Source: an uncultured Eggerthellaceae bacterium (lineage in GTDB: Bacteria > Actinomycetota > Coriobacteriia > Coriobacteriales > Eggerthellaceae). Taken from it: DNA of 23,482 nucleotides. Below are positions 1-8,511 of this stretch, piece after piece. Position 1 is the first letter of the stretch; each line of letters starts with the position of its first letter. The stretch spans positions 1-23,482 of the forward strand of contig CANOHY010000029.1 of NCBI GenBank assembly GCA_947565915.1, written 5' to 3'. The notes beneath the pieces are model-generated. The model did not search any database. It was not told the DNA's origin and worked only from the letters and a program-made list of their open reading frames with translations. The position numbers and the translations under genes are program-made.

Positions 1-5
1 GCCGC

Positions 6-836
6 TTACTTCTTGCGCCTGCGGATGATCAGGCGGCTGGAAGCCTTCTTCGGGTTGCGGGTGCGATGTCCCTTGGTGGGCACGCCCCACGGAGTGACCG
101 GATGACGACCGGAGGTCTTGTTCTTGCCCTCGCCGCCGCCATGGGGGTGGTCGATCGGGTTCATGACGGTGCCGCGAACAGTCGGGCGAATGCCCAGCCA
201 ACGGCTACGGCCTGCCTTGCCCAGCTTGATGTTGGCATGCTCGGCATTGCCTACCTCGCCGATGGTGGCGCGGCAGGTAAGCAGCACGCGGCGCATCTCG
301 GAAGACGGCATGCGCAGAACGGCATATTTGCCTTCCTTCGCCATCAGCTGAATCGACGTTCCGGCCGAGCGGGCGATGGCTGCGCCCTTGCCAGGCTGCA
401 GCTCAACCGCATGCACCAACGTGCCTACGGGGATGTTCGCCAGCGGCAATGCGTTGCCAGGCTTGATGTCGGCATCGGGGCCGGAGAGCACCTTGTCGCC
501 CACCTTCAGGCCCTTGGGATGCAGGATGTAGCGCTTCTCGCCGTCGGCATAATGCAACAGCGCGATGCGTGCTGTGCGATTGGGGTCGTACTCGATGGTG
601 GCCACCTTTGCGGGCACGCCATCCTTATTGCGCTTGAAATCGATGATGCGATAGCGCCTCTTGTGACCGCCACCTTGATGCCTGGTGGTAATGCGACCAC
701 GGTTGTTGCGCCCTGCATGCTTATGCAACGGCGCAAGCAGCGACTTCTCCGGCTTGTTCGTGGTGATCTCGGCGAAATCGGAGACCATCATGAAGCGACG
801 ACCGGGGCTCGTCGGCTTGTACTGCTTCACTCCCAT
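6..836 (-). CDS. rplB: 50S ribosomal protein L2
   Basis: Ribosomal protein L2 is a primary 23S rRNA-binding protein needed for peptidyl-transferase activity and subunit joining. The 276-residue product matches the usual length of about 275. The start is the ATG reading MGVKQYKPTSPGRR, because AGGAAAGG lies 4 bases upstream; a longer reading frame back to 905 has no such site and adds a tail not found in L2. The C-terminal signature around MNPIDHPHGGGEG is intact, including the histidine equivalent to E. coli His229, and the protein ends in a basic RRRKK tail. Only 5 bases follow the stop before the window ends, so rpsS and the rest of the S10 operon presumably lie beyond the edge. L2 normally follows rplW directly, but here about 9 kb of other genes separate them. 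Confidence 0.98.
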   Translation of the reverse strand: MGVKQYKPTSPGRRFMMVSDFAEITTNKPEKSLLAPLHKHAGRNNRGRITTRHQGGGHKRRYRIIDFKRNKDGVPAKVATIEYDPNRTARIALLHYADGEKRYILHPKGLKVGDKVLSGPDADIKPGNALPLANIPVGTLVHAVELQPGKGAAIARSAGTSIQLMAKEGKYAVLRMPSSEMRRVLLTCRATIGEVGNAEHANIKLGKAGRSRWLGIRPTVRGTVMNPIDHPHGGGEGKNKTSGRHPVTPWGVPTKGHRTRNPKKASSRLIIRRRKK

Positions 837-859
837 AGTACCTTTCCTTACCTTGCACA

Positions 860-881
860 GGGATGCGCCGGGGCGCTTCCC
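860..881 (-). promoter_or_regulatory. Leader hairpin just upstream of the rplB ribosome-binding site
   Basis: On the minus strand the sequence reads GGGA-A-GCGC-CCCG-GCGC-A-TCCC, a two-part stem with one A·A mismatch and a four-base loop. It ends about 11 bases before the AGGAAAGG that serves rplB. No T-run follows, so it is not a terminator. Position and stability suggest a translational control element or an mRNA-stabilising structure. Which ribosomal protein might bind it is unknown. Confidence 0.4.
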
Positions 882-1347
882 TTCTCTTAGGGCCCTTGCT
901 CGCATGCCTCGTCATACACCAAGGACCACCCTTCGTGGATCTACGATGGCCGAGGGGCGAATGAAGAGGCATTCGCTCCGACTCCGCAATCCACGCGTCC
1001 GGGCGTGTCTATACCGCTACAGACGCAAAGAAACATTTTATGTAGTGACGTGGGATGACATCCAAAATATACCCTGTATCCACAAATCGCACACAAGTGT
1101 ACCTTGCATATGTGCTCCGCCTTGGTGTGCACTGCCTTGGCTTCGCACCCAAACGCAACGGCGAAATCTTTAACGAACCAGCAAATCAATTAAACCTGAA
1201 TGAGATTTCACCTGCGTTTGTGGGCTGCAGAATCGGCCGTGTCGCATCAAGGCGGAGCACATCAGAAAGCAGTAATCGGCTGCACGTCAAAAGCATATCT
1301 AATATACTGCGCCCTAGACTTAACGTGACACGGCATTTTCGGAAACC

Positions 1348-1368
1348 AAAAACGTAGGCGCTTGCGCC
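1348..1368 (-). terminator. Weak candidate terminator after the trigger-factor gene
   Basis: On the minus strand GGCGC-AA-GCGCC (realistically a 4-bp stem with a CAAG loop) is followed after four bases by TTTTT. The stem is short but all G-C. It lies about 60 bases past the stop codon of the trigger-factor-like gene, the right place for its terminator, but the structure alone is marginal. Confidence 0.35.
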
Positions 1369-1428
1369 GTAACATTTTGGCTTGAGGATTTGCCGTGCGC
1401 GTTAGAGCTCGGGCGCACATTGCAGTAC

Positions 1429-2820
1429 TTATTCGTCGGTGCCGTCGTCCTTGGACGTTTCGACTTCGACGTCTTCTTCAACCTCTACGTTGCCGTCAGC
1501 ATCTTCAGTTACCGTCTCTTGCATGGCTGCCTGATCTATGTAGGTGATGTCAGCTTTCTCCACGAGGTCTTTCACGGCACAGAGGCGCTCGGCCGACTCG
1601 CGCAACGCAAAGCCGAATCCGCCTTTCTCCATTTGCTCGCGCGCTGCCTTCGGGTTCTGCGGATTCATGCCGAAGCACACTTCGTTGATGTCCTCGTCGG
1701 TATACACCAACCCGAAGTGGCGATACCACGCATCCAGAACGAAGCCCGATACCAGCATCTCGCGCGTCTGCATCATCACCAGCATGTTCACCTGCTGCTG
1801 GCCGCCGTTCTGCTCCAAGAACGCATTCCAATCCTGGCCACTCGACGTCACCTGCTGGTAAAGGCGCTGCTGCACCTCTTGCATGGTGCCCTCGTAGATC
1901 TCATCGGCAATCTTGCCCTCGAAGCGCTTGGCCAGCTCGGCCGATGCCATGTTGCGCTTGTACTCCTCGTATTGGCGCTTTCCCTGGCCTTCGAGCTGCT
2001 TGGCGATGGCAGCACGGAAGTCTGCGACATTCTTGAACAGCGGGTTGTTCTTCGCCACCCACTCGTCATCGATCACGGGGATGGTTTCCTTTTGAATCTC
2101 CAGCAGCGTCACCGTGGCATCGAAATCGGCCATGAACTGGTTGTAGTTCTCGTCGAAGTCGGGGCCTTGGAACGTGAAGGTGCGCGTTTCGCCCACTTCC
2201 ATGCCCATGATGTTCTTGTCGAAGTCCTCGGGCATGAATCCTTCGCTTGCCGTGTAGGTGCGCTTGTCGGTGCTCAGGCCCTCGATAAGCTTGCCATCGC
2301 GGCTAATCTCCAGCTTGAGCGCAACGGTGTCGTGCTCGCCCAAAGGATGCGGGTCCGCTGTCACGTAGGTGGGGTTCTGACGAGCAATCTGGCTTATCTG
2401 CATATCCACGGCGCTCTCGTCCATCTTGTACTCCGGCATGGAGAACGCGATGGGATCGTAGCTGGTAAGCTCGTATTCGGGCTTGGGCATCACTTGGATC
2501 TGGAACTGGAATGCCTGCCCGCGGGCAAGGGCCTTCTGCGCTTCGGGCTTGGGCTGATACGCCGGCATGATGCCCGCCTTCGAGATAGCCTGCGGCACGA
2601 ACGACTCCATGGCCTGCTGCGTGACCACTTCGTCGAGGTTCTTGATGCCCAGGTATTCTTGGGCTGCCTGCGCAGGCGACATAGAAGGCGTGGGCTGCAA
2701 CCCCATGCGCACGCAGAAGACGGCTCCTGCCTGGTTGAGCGCATCGCCCACCTCGGCCGACGAAACGGTGGCCTCCAGCGTGATCAGGTCGCCATCGGTA
2801 TGCTTCTTCGATACTTTCAT
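1429..2820 (-). CDS. tig: Divergent trigger factor-like chaperone / peptidyl-prolyl isomerase
   Basis: Trigger factor is a cytosolic chaperone that docks on ribosomal protein L23 at the tunnel exit. This 463-residue product has the family layout: N-terminal domain (about 1-110), FKBP-like isomerase domain (about 155-245, with the GF.PEDFDKNIMGMEVGE segment) and helical C-terminal arms, ending in an acidic tail (about the last 30 residues). I chose the ATG at 2820 over the one at 2838 because GAGAGG lies 5 bases before it. The N-terminal ribosome-docking signature, GFRxGKxP in typical trigger factors, is not recognisable: at about residues 37-49 the protein reads VRMGLQPTPSMSP. It may be a class-specific version or a paralogue with a changed partner. 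The usual clpP/clpX neighbours are absent; it lies between an ABC permease gene and rplB. Confidence 0.82.
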   Translation of the reverse strand: MKVSKKHTDGDLITLEATVSSAEVGDALNQAGAVFCVRMGLQPTPSMSPAQAAQEYLGIKNLDEVVTQQAMESFVPQAISKAGIMPAYQPKPEAQKALARGQAFQFQIQVMPKPEYELTSYDPIAFSMPEYKMDESAVDMQISQIARQNPTYVTADPHPLGEHDTVALKLEISRDGKLIEGLSTDKRTYTASEGFMPEDFDKNIMGMEVGETRTFTFQGPDFDENYNQFMADFDATVTLLEIQKETIPVIDDEWVAKNNPLFKNVADFRAAIAKQLEGQGKRQYEEYKRNMASAELAKRFEGKIADEIYEGTMQEVQQRLYQQVTSSGQDWNAFLEQNGGQQQVNMLVMMQTREMLVSGFVLDAWYRHFGLVYTDEDINEVCFGMNPQNPKAAREQMEKGGFGFALRESAERLCAVKDLVEKADITYIDQAAMQETVTEDADGNVEVEEDVEVETSKDDGTDE

Positions 2821-2861
2821 GTTGTCCTCTCTTTTCAAAAGATAGCTCGAAAGATTCTCAA

Positions 2862-2882
2862 CATGTCATTCTAGCCGACATG
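2862..2882 (-). promoter_or_regulatory. Inverted repeat around a -10-like box upstream of the trigger-factor gene
   Basis: CATGTC-N9-GACATG is a perfect 6-bp-arm dyad lying in the 68-base gap between the permease stop and the trigger-factor start. On the minus strand the nine central bases contain TAGAAT (5 of 6 to the -10 consensus). The matching -35 position (ACGAAT) is poor. No T-run follows, so a terminator is unlikely. It could be an operator over a weak promoter or a processing hairpin. Confidence 0.35.
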
Positions 2883-2888
2883 CAAGCG

Positions 2889-5561
2889 CTATTCGTTAGA
2901 TTTGAGGCTTTCGACCATATTGATGCCAGATAGTTTAGGAAGCATCATGAACAGCGTGGCCAACGTGAAGGCAATAGTCAGCACGAAGGCGGCCACGAAG
3001 CTGCCCGCATGGATGCTGCGTCCGAACATCACTGCATCCACTTCGGCAGTATCCACCACATAGCCCTCCAAGGGTATGCCCAGAAGCAGGCCGATCAAGC
3101 ACCCCACGATGGCAAGCAGCAGCACCTCGCGGAAGATGTAGGCATTCGTCTCGCGCTTGGTGAATCCGAGCACCTTCAAGGTGGCTATCTCGCGTACGCG
3201 CTCCTCGATGTTGATGTTCGTAAGGTTGTACAGCACGATGAACGCCAAAAGCGCAGCCGAGACCGCCAGCACCACCACGATAAGGTCAACACTGCGCAAC
3301 ATGGTGCGATAGGTCTCAATGGTCTCGTCGTTGAAGCTTATCGTGCCCACTGCGCCAATCGCGCTCAAACGCTCGGCAAGCTGCTGGCGCAGGCCCTCGT
3401 CCTCGGTCGCCTGCACATAATAGCGCGTATAGGCAGGTTGCTCGCCCATCGCCTGCTCGAACGTGCTTGGCGTCACGTACACGTAGTTGCCCACATAGGT
3501 TTCGGACAAGCCCCCGATTTCCACTTCGATGCTCTGAGATGCGGCATTGCCCATGGAATCCTGCTCGGCCAGCTCAATCGTGTCGCCCACGCCCACGCCC
3601 AAACTGCGAGCCAGCTTCTCGCTCACGATAGCGCTCCCCTCTTCCAAGGCAAGCCCATCATGCGTGAGGCGGTCGCGCAGCGTCATCAATTCGCTGAAGC
3701 GCTCGGGGCTTTCGGGAACCATGAGCTCCACGCGCGGATCGGGCTCATCGCCCTCTGGGTGCGGCGCCAAGCGCGTTTCGGTGCGCACCCGCACGTAGTT
3801 CGAAGCCAGATTGGGGTCGTCGAGTACTTCTTCGACCGATGCGCGGGCCTGCTCGTCGGCTGCCTCCTCATCCACCGAGATAATGGCGTTGTAGTGCACT
3901 ATGTCGTAGAAATGGATGTCGATGATGTCGTTGATGGCGTTATGCAGCCCAAGGCCCGTGAGCAGAAGCGCCGTGCACCCCGCTATGCCGATGAGCGTCA
4001 TGATGGCACGCTTCTTGTAGCGGAAGAGGTTGCGCAGCGTCACCTTCCACGAGAACGACAGACGTGCCCAAAGGGGGCGGATGCGCTCGACCAAGATGCG
4101 CTTGCCAGCCTTGGGCGCAGGCGGCAGCATGAGCCGCGCTGGCCGTTCGCGCAACGTGTTCGCCACCGACGCCCACGTGGCCAGAAGGGTGACGCCCACT
4201 GCAAGCGACCAAGCCAGCAGGGCAAGGGGCGCATCGATGCGGAAGTCGGACGAGGGCACGGTATACATGATGGTGTACGCGTTCGTAATAACCGCAGGCA
4301 GCACCTGCGAGAGGATGGCTATGCCGATGACGCCGCCTATGCCGCTGGCCAAAAGCGCATATCCCACGTAGCGAAGCGTGATGCGCGCCCGAGAGTAGCC
4401 CAAGGCCTTGAACGTGCCGATCAGGATGCGATCCTCGTCAACCATGCGCGTCATCGTGGTGAGGGCCACAAGCGCAGCCACCAAAAGGAAAACCAGTGGG
4501 AATATGCTCGCGATGTGGTCGACGCGCTCGGCATCGGATGCATACGACTGGATGCCCACGTTCTTGGTGCGCTCCAAAACCAACCATTCACACGTGCTGG
4601 GAAGCTCGTCTTCAAGCGACTTTTGAACCTCGGCGCTTTGCATCGTTGCTTCCACAAGGAACTCGGGCAGCCCTTGCTCGCGCAGATTCTCTTGCAGTTC
4701 AGCCTCCGCTTGGTCGCGGATATCATCGAGGCGCGCTTGCTCGCGTTTGGGAGCCACAGCATCGATGGCTGCACGCGCCGCGTCCACCTTCTCCCAATAG
4801 GCGTCGGTGTCGTAGCGCTCCGCCGACGCACCAGTCACGGTAACGAACGCCTCGCTAAAGGCATCGCGCTGGGTGAAAACCTCGTCAACCACGTAGGCAT
4901 ATTCATCGAGGCTTCCCGACCCCACCGCGCTTGCGCCCAAGCTCACGGGCGACACATAGAGCGGCGAGCGCACCAGGCCAACCACCTCAAAGCGAGACTC
5001 GCCAAGCGGGCTCCCCTCACCCGCAGCGGGCTGCACCTCTACGACATCCCCTACGCCATAGGGCTCATCCAATATGCAGTCAGCGCATATCACACACTCG
5101 CTTGGCGTTTCGGGCCAGCGCCCTTCCACCAAGGCAAGCTGATTGGGCGACGCATCTGCTTGCGCATCTGCTTCCGCATCTGCCTCTGCGTCCGATTGCG
5201 CATCGTCGAGCTGCTCCTCAGCCATGCCGGGCAGCGAATGGAAGCGCATGGTGTAGTCATCGCCATTGAGCGTTGCCTGCACATCGGCCTCGTAGGCACC
5301 TTCGACCGCAGCCACTTCTTCGAGGTTGGCAAGGGCGTCTAGGTCGGCCTGCGTCAGGCCCAAGGTGGACACGACGCGCACATCGTAGGCGCGTGCACTA
5401 TCCAGGTAGTCATCGATGAAGCGGTCCATGTCGGGTGCTGTCATGCGAAGACCCGCATAGAACCCTGCGCCCAAGGCCACGATGGCCAACAACGCTAGGA
5501 AGCGCCCCGGTTTCTTAAAGATAGAGCGAAAAAACGAGCGGAAGAAGGGACGGCCGCGCAT
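2889..5561 (-). CDS. FtsX/MacB-type ABC transporter permease (two FtsX units)
   Basis: This 890-residue membrane protein is the partner of the ATPase encoded 6 bases upstream. Predicted helices lie at about 20-38, 350-371, 398-424, 445-466, 518-538, and three near 765-786, 820-840 and 855-875. This gives two copies of the unit helix, large extracytoplasmic domain, three helices, as in the YbbP-like branch of FtsX/MacB permeases. Each unit has the conserved cytoplasmic loop after its second helix (IGTFKALGYSRA; IATLKVLGFTKRE). Such type VII systems usually do mechanical work in the envelope or extract lipids or peptides, not import; the substrate here is unknown. The first outer domain has a helical stretch (about 258-320) and an Ala/Asp-rich insert at about 121-138. 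The start has only a weak ribosome-binding site overlapping the ATPase stop, suggesting coupled translation. Confidence 0.9.
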   Translation of the reverse strand: MRGRPFFRSFFRSIFKKPGRFLALLAIVALGAGFYAGLRMTAPDMDRFIDDYLDSARAYDVRVVSTLGLTQADLDALANLEEVAAVEGAYEADVQATLNGDDYTMRFHSLPGMAEEQLDDAQSDAEADAEADAQADASPNQLALVEGRWPETPSECVICADCILDEPYGVGDVVEVQPAAGEGSPLGESRFEVVGLVRSPLYVSPVSLGASAVGSGSLDEYAYVVDEVFTQRDAFSEAFVTVTGASAERYDTDAYWEKVDAARAAIDAVAPKREQARLDDIRDQAEAELQENLREQGLPEFLVEATMQSAEVQKSLEDELPSTCEWLVLERTKNVGIQSYASDAERVDHIASIFPLVFLLVAALVALTTMTRMVDEDRILIGTFKALGYSRARITLRYVGYALLASGIGGVIGIAILSQVLPAVITNAYTIMYTVPSSDFRIDAPLALLAWSLAVGVTLLATWASVANTLRERPARLMLPPAPKAGKRILVERIRPLWARLSFSWKVTLRNLFRYKKRAIMTLIGIAGCTALLLTGLGLHNAINDIIDIHFYDIVHYNAIISVDEEAADEQARASVEEVLDDPNLASNYVRVRTETRLAPHPEGDEPDPRVELMVPESPERFSELMTLRDRLTHDGLALEEGSAIVSEKLARSLGVGVGDTIELAEQDSMGNAASQSIEVEIGGLSETYVGNYVYVTPSTFEQAMGEQPAYTRYYVQATEDEGLRQQLAERLSAIGAVGTISFNDETIETYRTMLRSVDLIVVVLAVSAALLAFIVLYNLTNINIEERVREIATLKVLGFTKRETNAYIFREVLLLAIVGCLIGLLLGIPLEGYVVDTAEVDAVMFGRSIHAGSFVAAFVLTIAFTLATLFMMLPKLSGINMVESLKSNE
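5152..5207 (-). repeat. Degenerate 12-bp tandem repeat inside the permease gene
   Basis: About four and a half copies of a 12-base unit (plus strand GCATCTGCTTSC) lie in frame. They encode an alternating Ala-Asp/Glu/Gln stretch in the first extracytoplasmic domain of the permease. The first two copies differ by one base, the others more. Since 12 is a multiple of three, changes in copy number would keep the reading frame. Confidence 0.75.
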
Positions 5562-5567
5562 GGGAAG

Positions 5568-6269
<702 letters not shown>

Positions 6270-6296
6270 GGTATCGGTGCCTCCCTTGCAGCTGCC

Positions 6297-7613
6297 TTAT
6301 GCGCCCTCTTGCGCATAGGGCCAAAGCGTTATGGTGTAAATGCCCTGGTCGCTTGATGAATACTGATAGCGCTCGACAAGCGCCAAGCGCCCTATGTCGC
6401 CTGTCTCCACCCAATTATGCAGCAAGTCCTCGTACACTTCGAGCGATGCACATCGAATCGACAGGGGAAGGCCCTTGCCAAGCGACTCCAACGCAAGCGC
6501 TCCCAAACGCTCCGCATCGGGCTTGTCGAACAGCAATCCCTCGCGCACGTAGTAGTTATCGGCGGTTGCCATGCAGGCGGGAAGCGCGAAGGTGTCATCG
6601 GGAACATGAGTGACCTCCAAGTCGGCCGAGGTCACAGCGAAGTAGCGGAAATCGGCACCCATCTCCTGTTGGCTGCTCACCTGCTCACCAGTGTATTCTG
6701 GGTCTCCCCAAGTGGGGTCGATGTAGTAGTAATTTCCATCCAACTTGGCCAGGCACCATGCATGGAGACTTCCCTGCGCCGTGCCCGACACCACGGTGCA
6801 TTCGATGCCCATGTGCTGCAACAGGTATTGGAAAGCACGCGCATAGCCAGCGCACACCGCCTTGCGCTCCACCAAGGCATTGTAGAGCGTCTGCCCATGC
6901 TCTCGCGGCGTGCTGGATCCCTCGTCCAGCGTGAATCGGGACTTGCCCGACGCATTGATCACGATGCGGTCTTGGCCCCCCTCGAGGTCCTTGCCGTATG
7001 AAACGCGCGACGCAAGCCATTCGAAGGCATGCTTGGCCTTCTGGTAATCGTCGGCATCTGGCGCCACGCCCGCTGCGCACTCGTCGGCTGCAGCCTCCAC
7101 TTGCGCAAGCAGCTCTGCTTCCTGACCCTCTTCTACAAGGGGCACGCCTGCCACATAGGCTGGCGTGAAGATGCCGCCTTCCACCATCACAGCCGCTGCT
7201 GTATCGCCAAGCTCGGGGTGATCGGCTTGCACGCAATCGGCTATGCGGCGAAGCTCGTTGCGATTATCGGTGGGAAAGGCAACCTTCGACTTCTCTGCGA
7301 GCGCTTCGTAAACCAGCCGGTAGAGCTTTTGGTCATCTTCGCCTAAGGTTTCATAGGCATACCAGGCAACCTTGCTCGCCTGCGCCTGGTCGGCAACAGC
7401 CTGCTCGCGCGCACTGCCTTTGAGCGAATCGGGCAGCGCATACGAGAAGTCTTCCCATTCATAGGCAACGAATACGCAGGCGCATAGCAACAGGCCAATA
7501 AACAGGGCAATGAGCCCGCGATGCGACTTGCGACGCTCGGGGATTCGAAAAGCCTCTTCGGATGTTTCCTGAGAAGACCGCACGCAAGCGTCCTCGGTGT
7601 CACATCGCTTCAT
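6297..7613 (-). CDS. Membrane-anchored transglutaminase-like (papain-fold) protein
   Basis: The 438-residue product has a cytoplasmic N-terminus of about 32 residues, one membrane helix (about 33-52) and a large extracytoplasmic part. A transglutaminase-like domain at about 195-305 shows the Cys-His-Asp triad: Cys254 in KAVCAGYARAF, His284 in GSLHAWCLA and Asp299 in YYIDPTWGDP. Bacterial relatives act as proteases, amidases or crosslinking enzymes at the cell surface, often without a known substrate. The ATG at 7613 overlaps the end of the previous gene by 14 bases and lacks a clear ribosome-binding site. A GTG at 7583 (Val11), preceded by GAGGA, is a possible alternative start. Overlap with the membrane-protein gene upstream and closeness to the ABC genes suggest joint function at the envelope. 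Confidence 0.85.
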   Translation of the reverse strand: MKRCDTEDACVRSSQETSEEAFRIPERRKSHRGLIALFIGLLLCACVFVAYEWEDFSYALPDSLKGSAREQAVADQAQASKVAWYAYETLGEDDQKLYRLVYEALAEKSKVAFPTDNRNELRRIADCVQADHPELGDTAAAVMVEGGIFTPAYVAGVPLVEEGQEAELLAQVEAAADECAAGVAPDADDYQKAKHAFEWLASRVSYGKDLEGGQDRIVINASGKSRFTLDEGSSTPREHGQTLYNALVERKAVCAGYARAFQYLLQHMGIECTVVSGTAQGSLHAWCLAKLDGNYYYIDPTWGDPEYTGEQVSSQQEMGADFRYFAVTSADLEVTHVPDDTFALPACMATADNYYVREGLLFDKPDAERLGALALESLGKGLPLSIRCASLEVYEDLLHNWVETGDIGRLALVERYQYSSSDQGIYTITLWPYAQEGA

Positions 7614-8496
7614 GCATCACGTTGGCCAAGCCGCCAAGCACGAGCAGCAGCGCCAGCATGCCAACGCCTATCAGGATTCCCAACCAACCGATGATGGTGG
7701 TGGCAGTATGCTTCGGACGCGAAAGCGGCTTGGCCTTCTCTTGCCGGTTGCGCACCAGTGCGATGAGGCTGATCACGATGCCTGGCAGCGTCATCAGCGT
7801 GGCGCTCATCACCATGCCCATCAGCGCCAATGCCAAAGGGGCATTGCTTCCGAACGCATCCACGCGCGCTTCGACCGCACCGGCCCAATCCTGCACGACC
7901 CCCGGGCGCTTGTTTCGATCGAGGTAAGGGCCCGAATACTTCTGGTTGCGCGAACCTCCCAGTATGGGAATGAAGATTATGGGCAAGATCACCAAGCCCA
8001 GCGTGAAGCCTATGCCATGCCCAAACGAACGCGCCACCCCGTAGCTTGCATACAAGTACAGCACGATGTAGATCGCTGCGAAGATGAGGCAGCTGTACAG
8101 AAGCGGATTGAACCGGGTGAACTGCGTGACGAGCAGGTCGAGCGCGAAGCGCACAGCACCGGCGCCGTTGTCGCCTGCAAGCACGAAAGCATACGAGAAG
8201 TCCTCCCAGAAGCCATCGTAGCCAAATGTTGCCACGAACACATCGCCACAGGCCATCGATGCTATGAGCGCCAGCAGCATGAACGTGGCCAAACCACACC
8301 CCAGCCCAGCGCCGCGCGCATATTCCCAAAGCCCATAGCCTGGCACCAAAGCTGCGAAATCGTGACGGCCCATCTTCTGAAGCAGGCACCAATACCCCAC
8401 GTAATAGATGATCGCCAGAATCAAGGCCACCAACGCAATCGCGAAGAACCCTATCAGCATCTGCTCGGTGAGCCTGGCTACGATCGAAATGTTCAT
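7600..8496 (-). CDS. Six-helix membrane protein of unknown function (DUF5684-like)
   Basis: The 298-residue product has about six predicted membrane helices (roughly 13-35, 67-90, 130-160, 165-188, 215-243 and 263-291). After the first helix comes LLQKMGRHDFAALVPGYGLWEYARGAG. This resembles the cytoplasmic loop of DUF5684-type proteins (a basic residue, then A.(I/V)P.Y), and GGSRNQKYSGPY after helix four also fits that type. I recognise no catalytic residues. The ribosome-binding site is weak (GCGAAG next to the ATG). The gene starts 15 bases after the zinc-ribbon gene ends and overlaps the transglutaminase-like gene by 14 bases, strong signs of co-translation. The function is unknown; scaffolding or membrane partnering for its neighbours is a guess. 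Confidence 0.8.
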   Translation of the reverse strand: MNISIVARLTEQMLIGFFAIALVALILAIIYYVGYWCLLQKMGRHDFAALVPGYGLWEYARGAGLGCGLATFMLLALIASMACGDVFVATFGYDGFWEDFSYAFVLAGDNGAGAVRFALDLLVTQFTRFNPLLYSCLIFAAIYIVLYLYASYGVARSFGHGIGFTLGLVILPIIFIPILGGSRNQKYSGPYLDRNKRPGVVQDWAGAVEARVDAFGSNAPLALALMGMVMSATLMTLPGIVISLIALVRNRQEKAKPLSRPKHTATTIIGWLGILIGVGMLALLLVLGGLANVMHEAM

Positions 8497-8511
8497 CTTC
8501 GCATCACCGGC

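Larger units (their letters stand above)
837..1428 (-). other. 592-base gap before rplB; probable promoter and leader region
   Basis: I see no convincing gene here. The short open frames (for example 1055-1357 plus, 941-1189 minus) lack family resemblance and good ribosome-binding sites. The middle (about 1020-1080 and 1290-1320) is A+T-rich compared with its surroundings and holds several -10-like words on the minus strand (TATATT, TAAAAT, TATAGA). None pairs with a good -35 at 17 bases. The best spaced candidate is TTGACG at 1285-1290 with TCTGAT at 1261-1266 (18-base spacer). Since rplB is cut off from the upstream ribosomal operon by a terminator, a promoter for the distal S10 genes should lie here. 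Small palindromes occur at 1052-1062 (GGATGACATCC) and 927-939 (CCAC/GTGG), plus a hairpin at 860-881. Confidence 0.6.

Noticed and set aside
941..1189. 82-codon Cys-rich minus-strand frame in the gap before rplB
   Set aside because: Cysteine spacing does not fit a zinc-binding pattern, and no ribosome-binding site was found.
1055..1357. 100-codon plus-strand frame in the gap before rplB
   Set aside because: No recognisable domain, no clear ribosome-binding site, and mixed composition; more likely chance.
837..1428. Possible tRNA or riboswitch in the gene-free stretch
   Set aside because: No TψC-like GGTTCRANNCC with a matching acceptor stem and no known riboswitch core was visible on either strand.
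1390..2874. 494-codon plus-strand open frame
   Set aside because: Mirror of the trigger-factor-like gene, with shadow-type composition.
3009..5342. 777-codon plus-strand open frame
   Set aside because: Antisense to the ABC permease. It is His/Arg/Ala-rich with no family features; such frames are a by-product of GC-rich third codon positions on the other strand.
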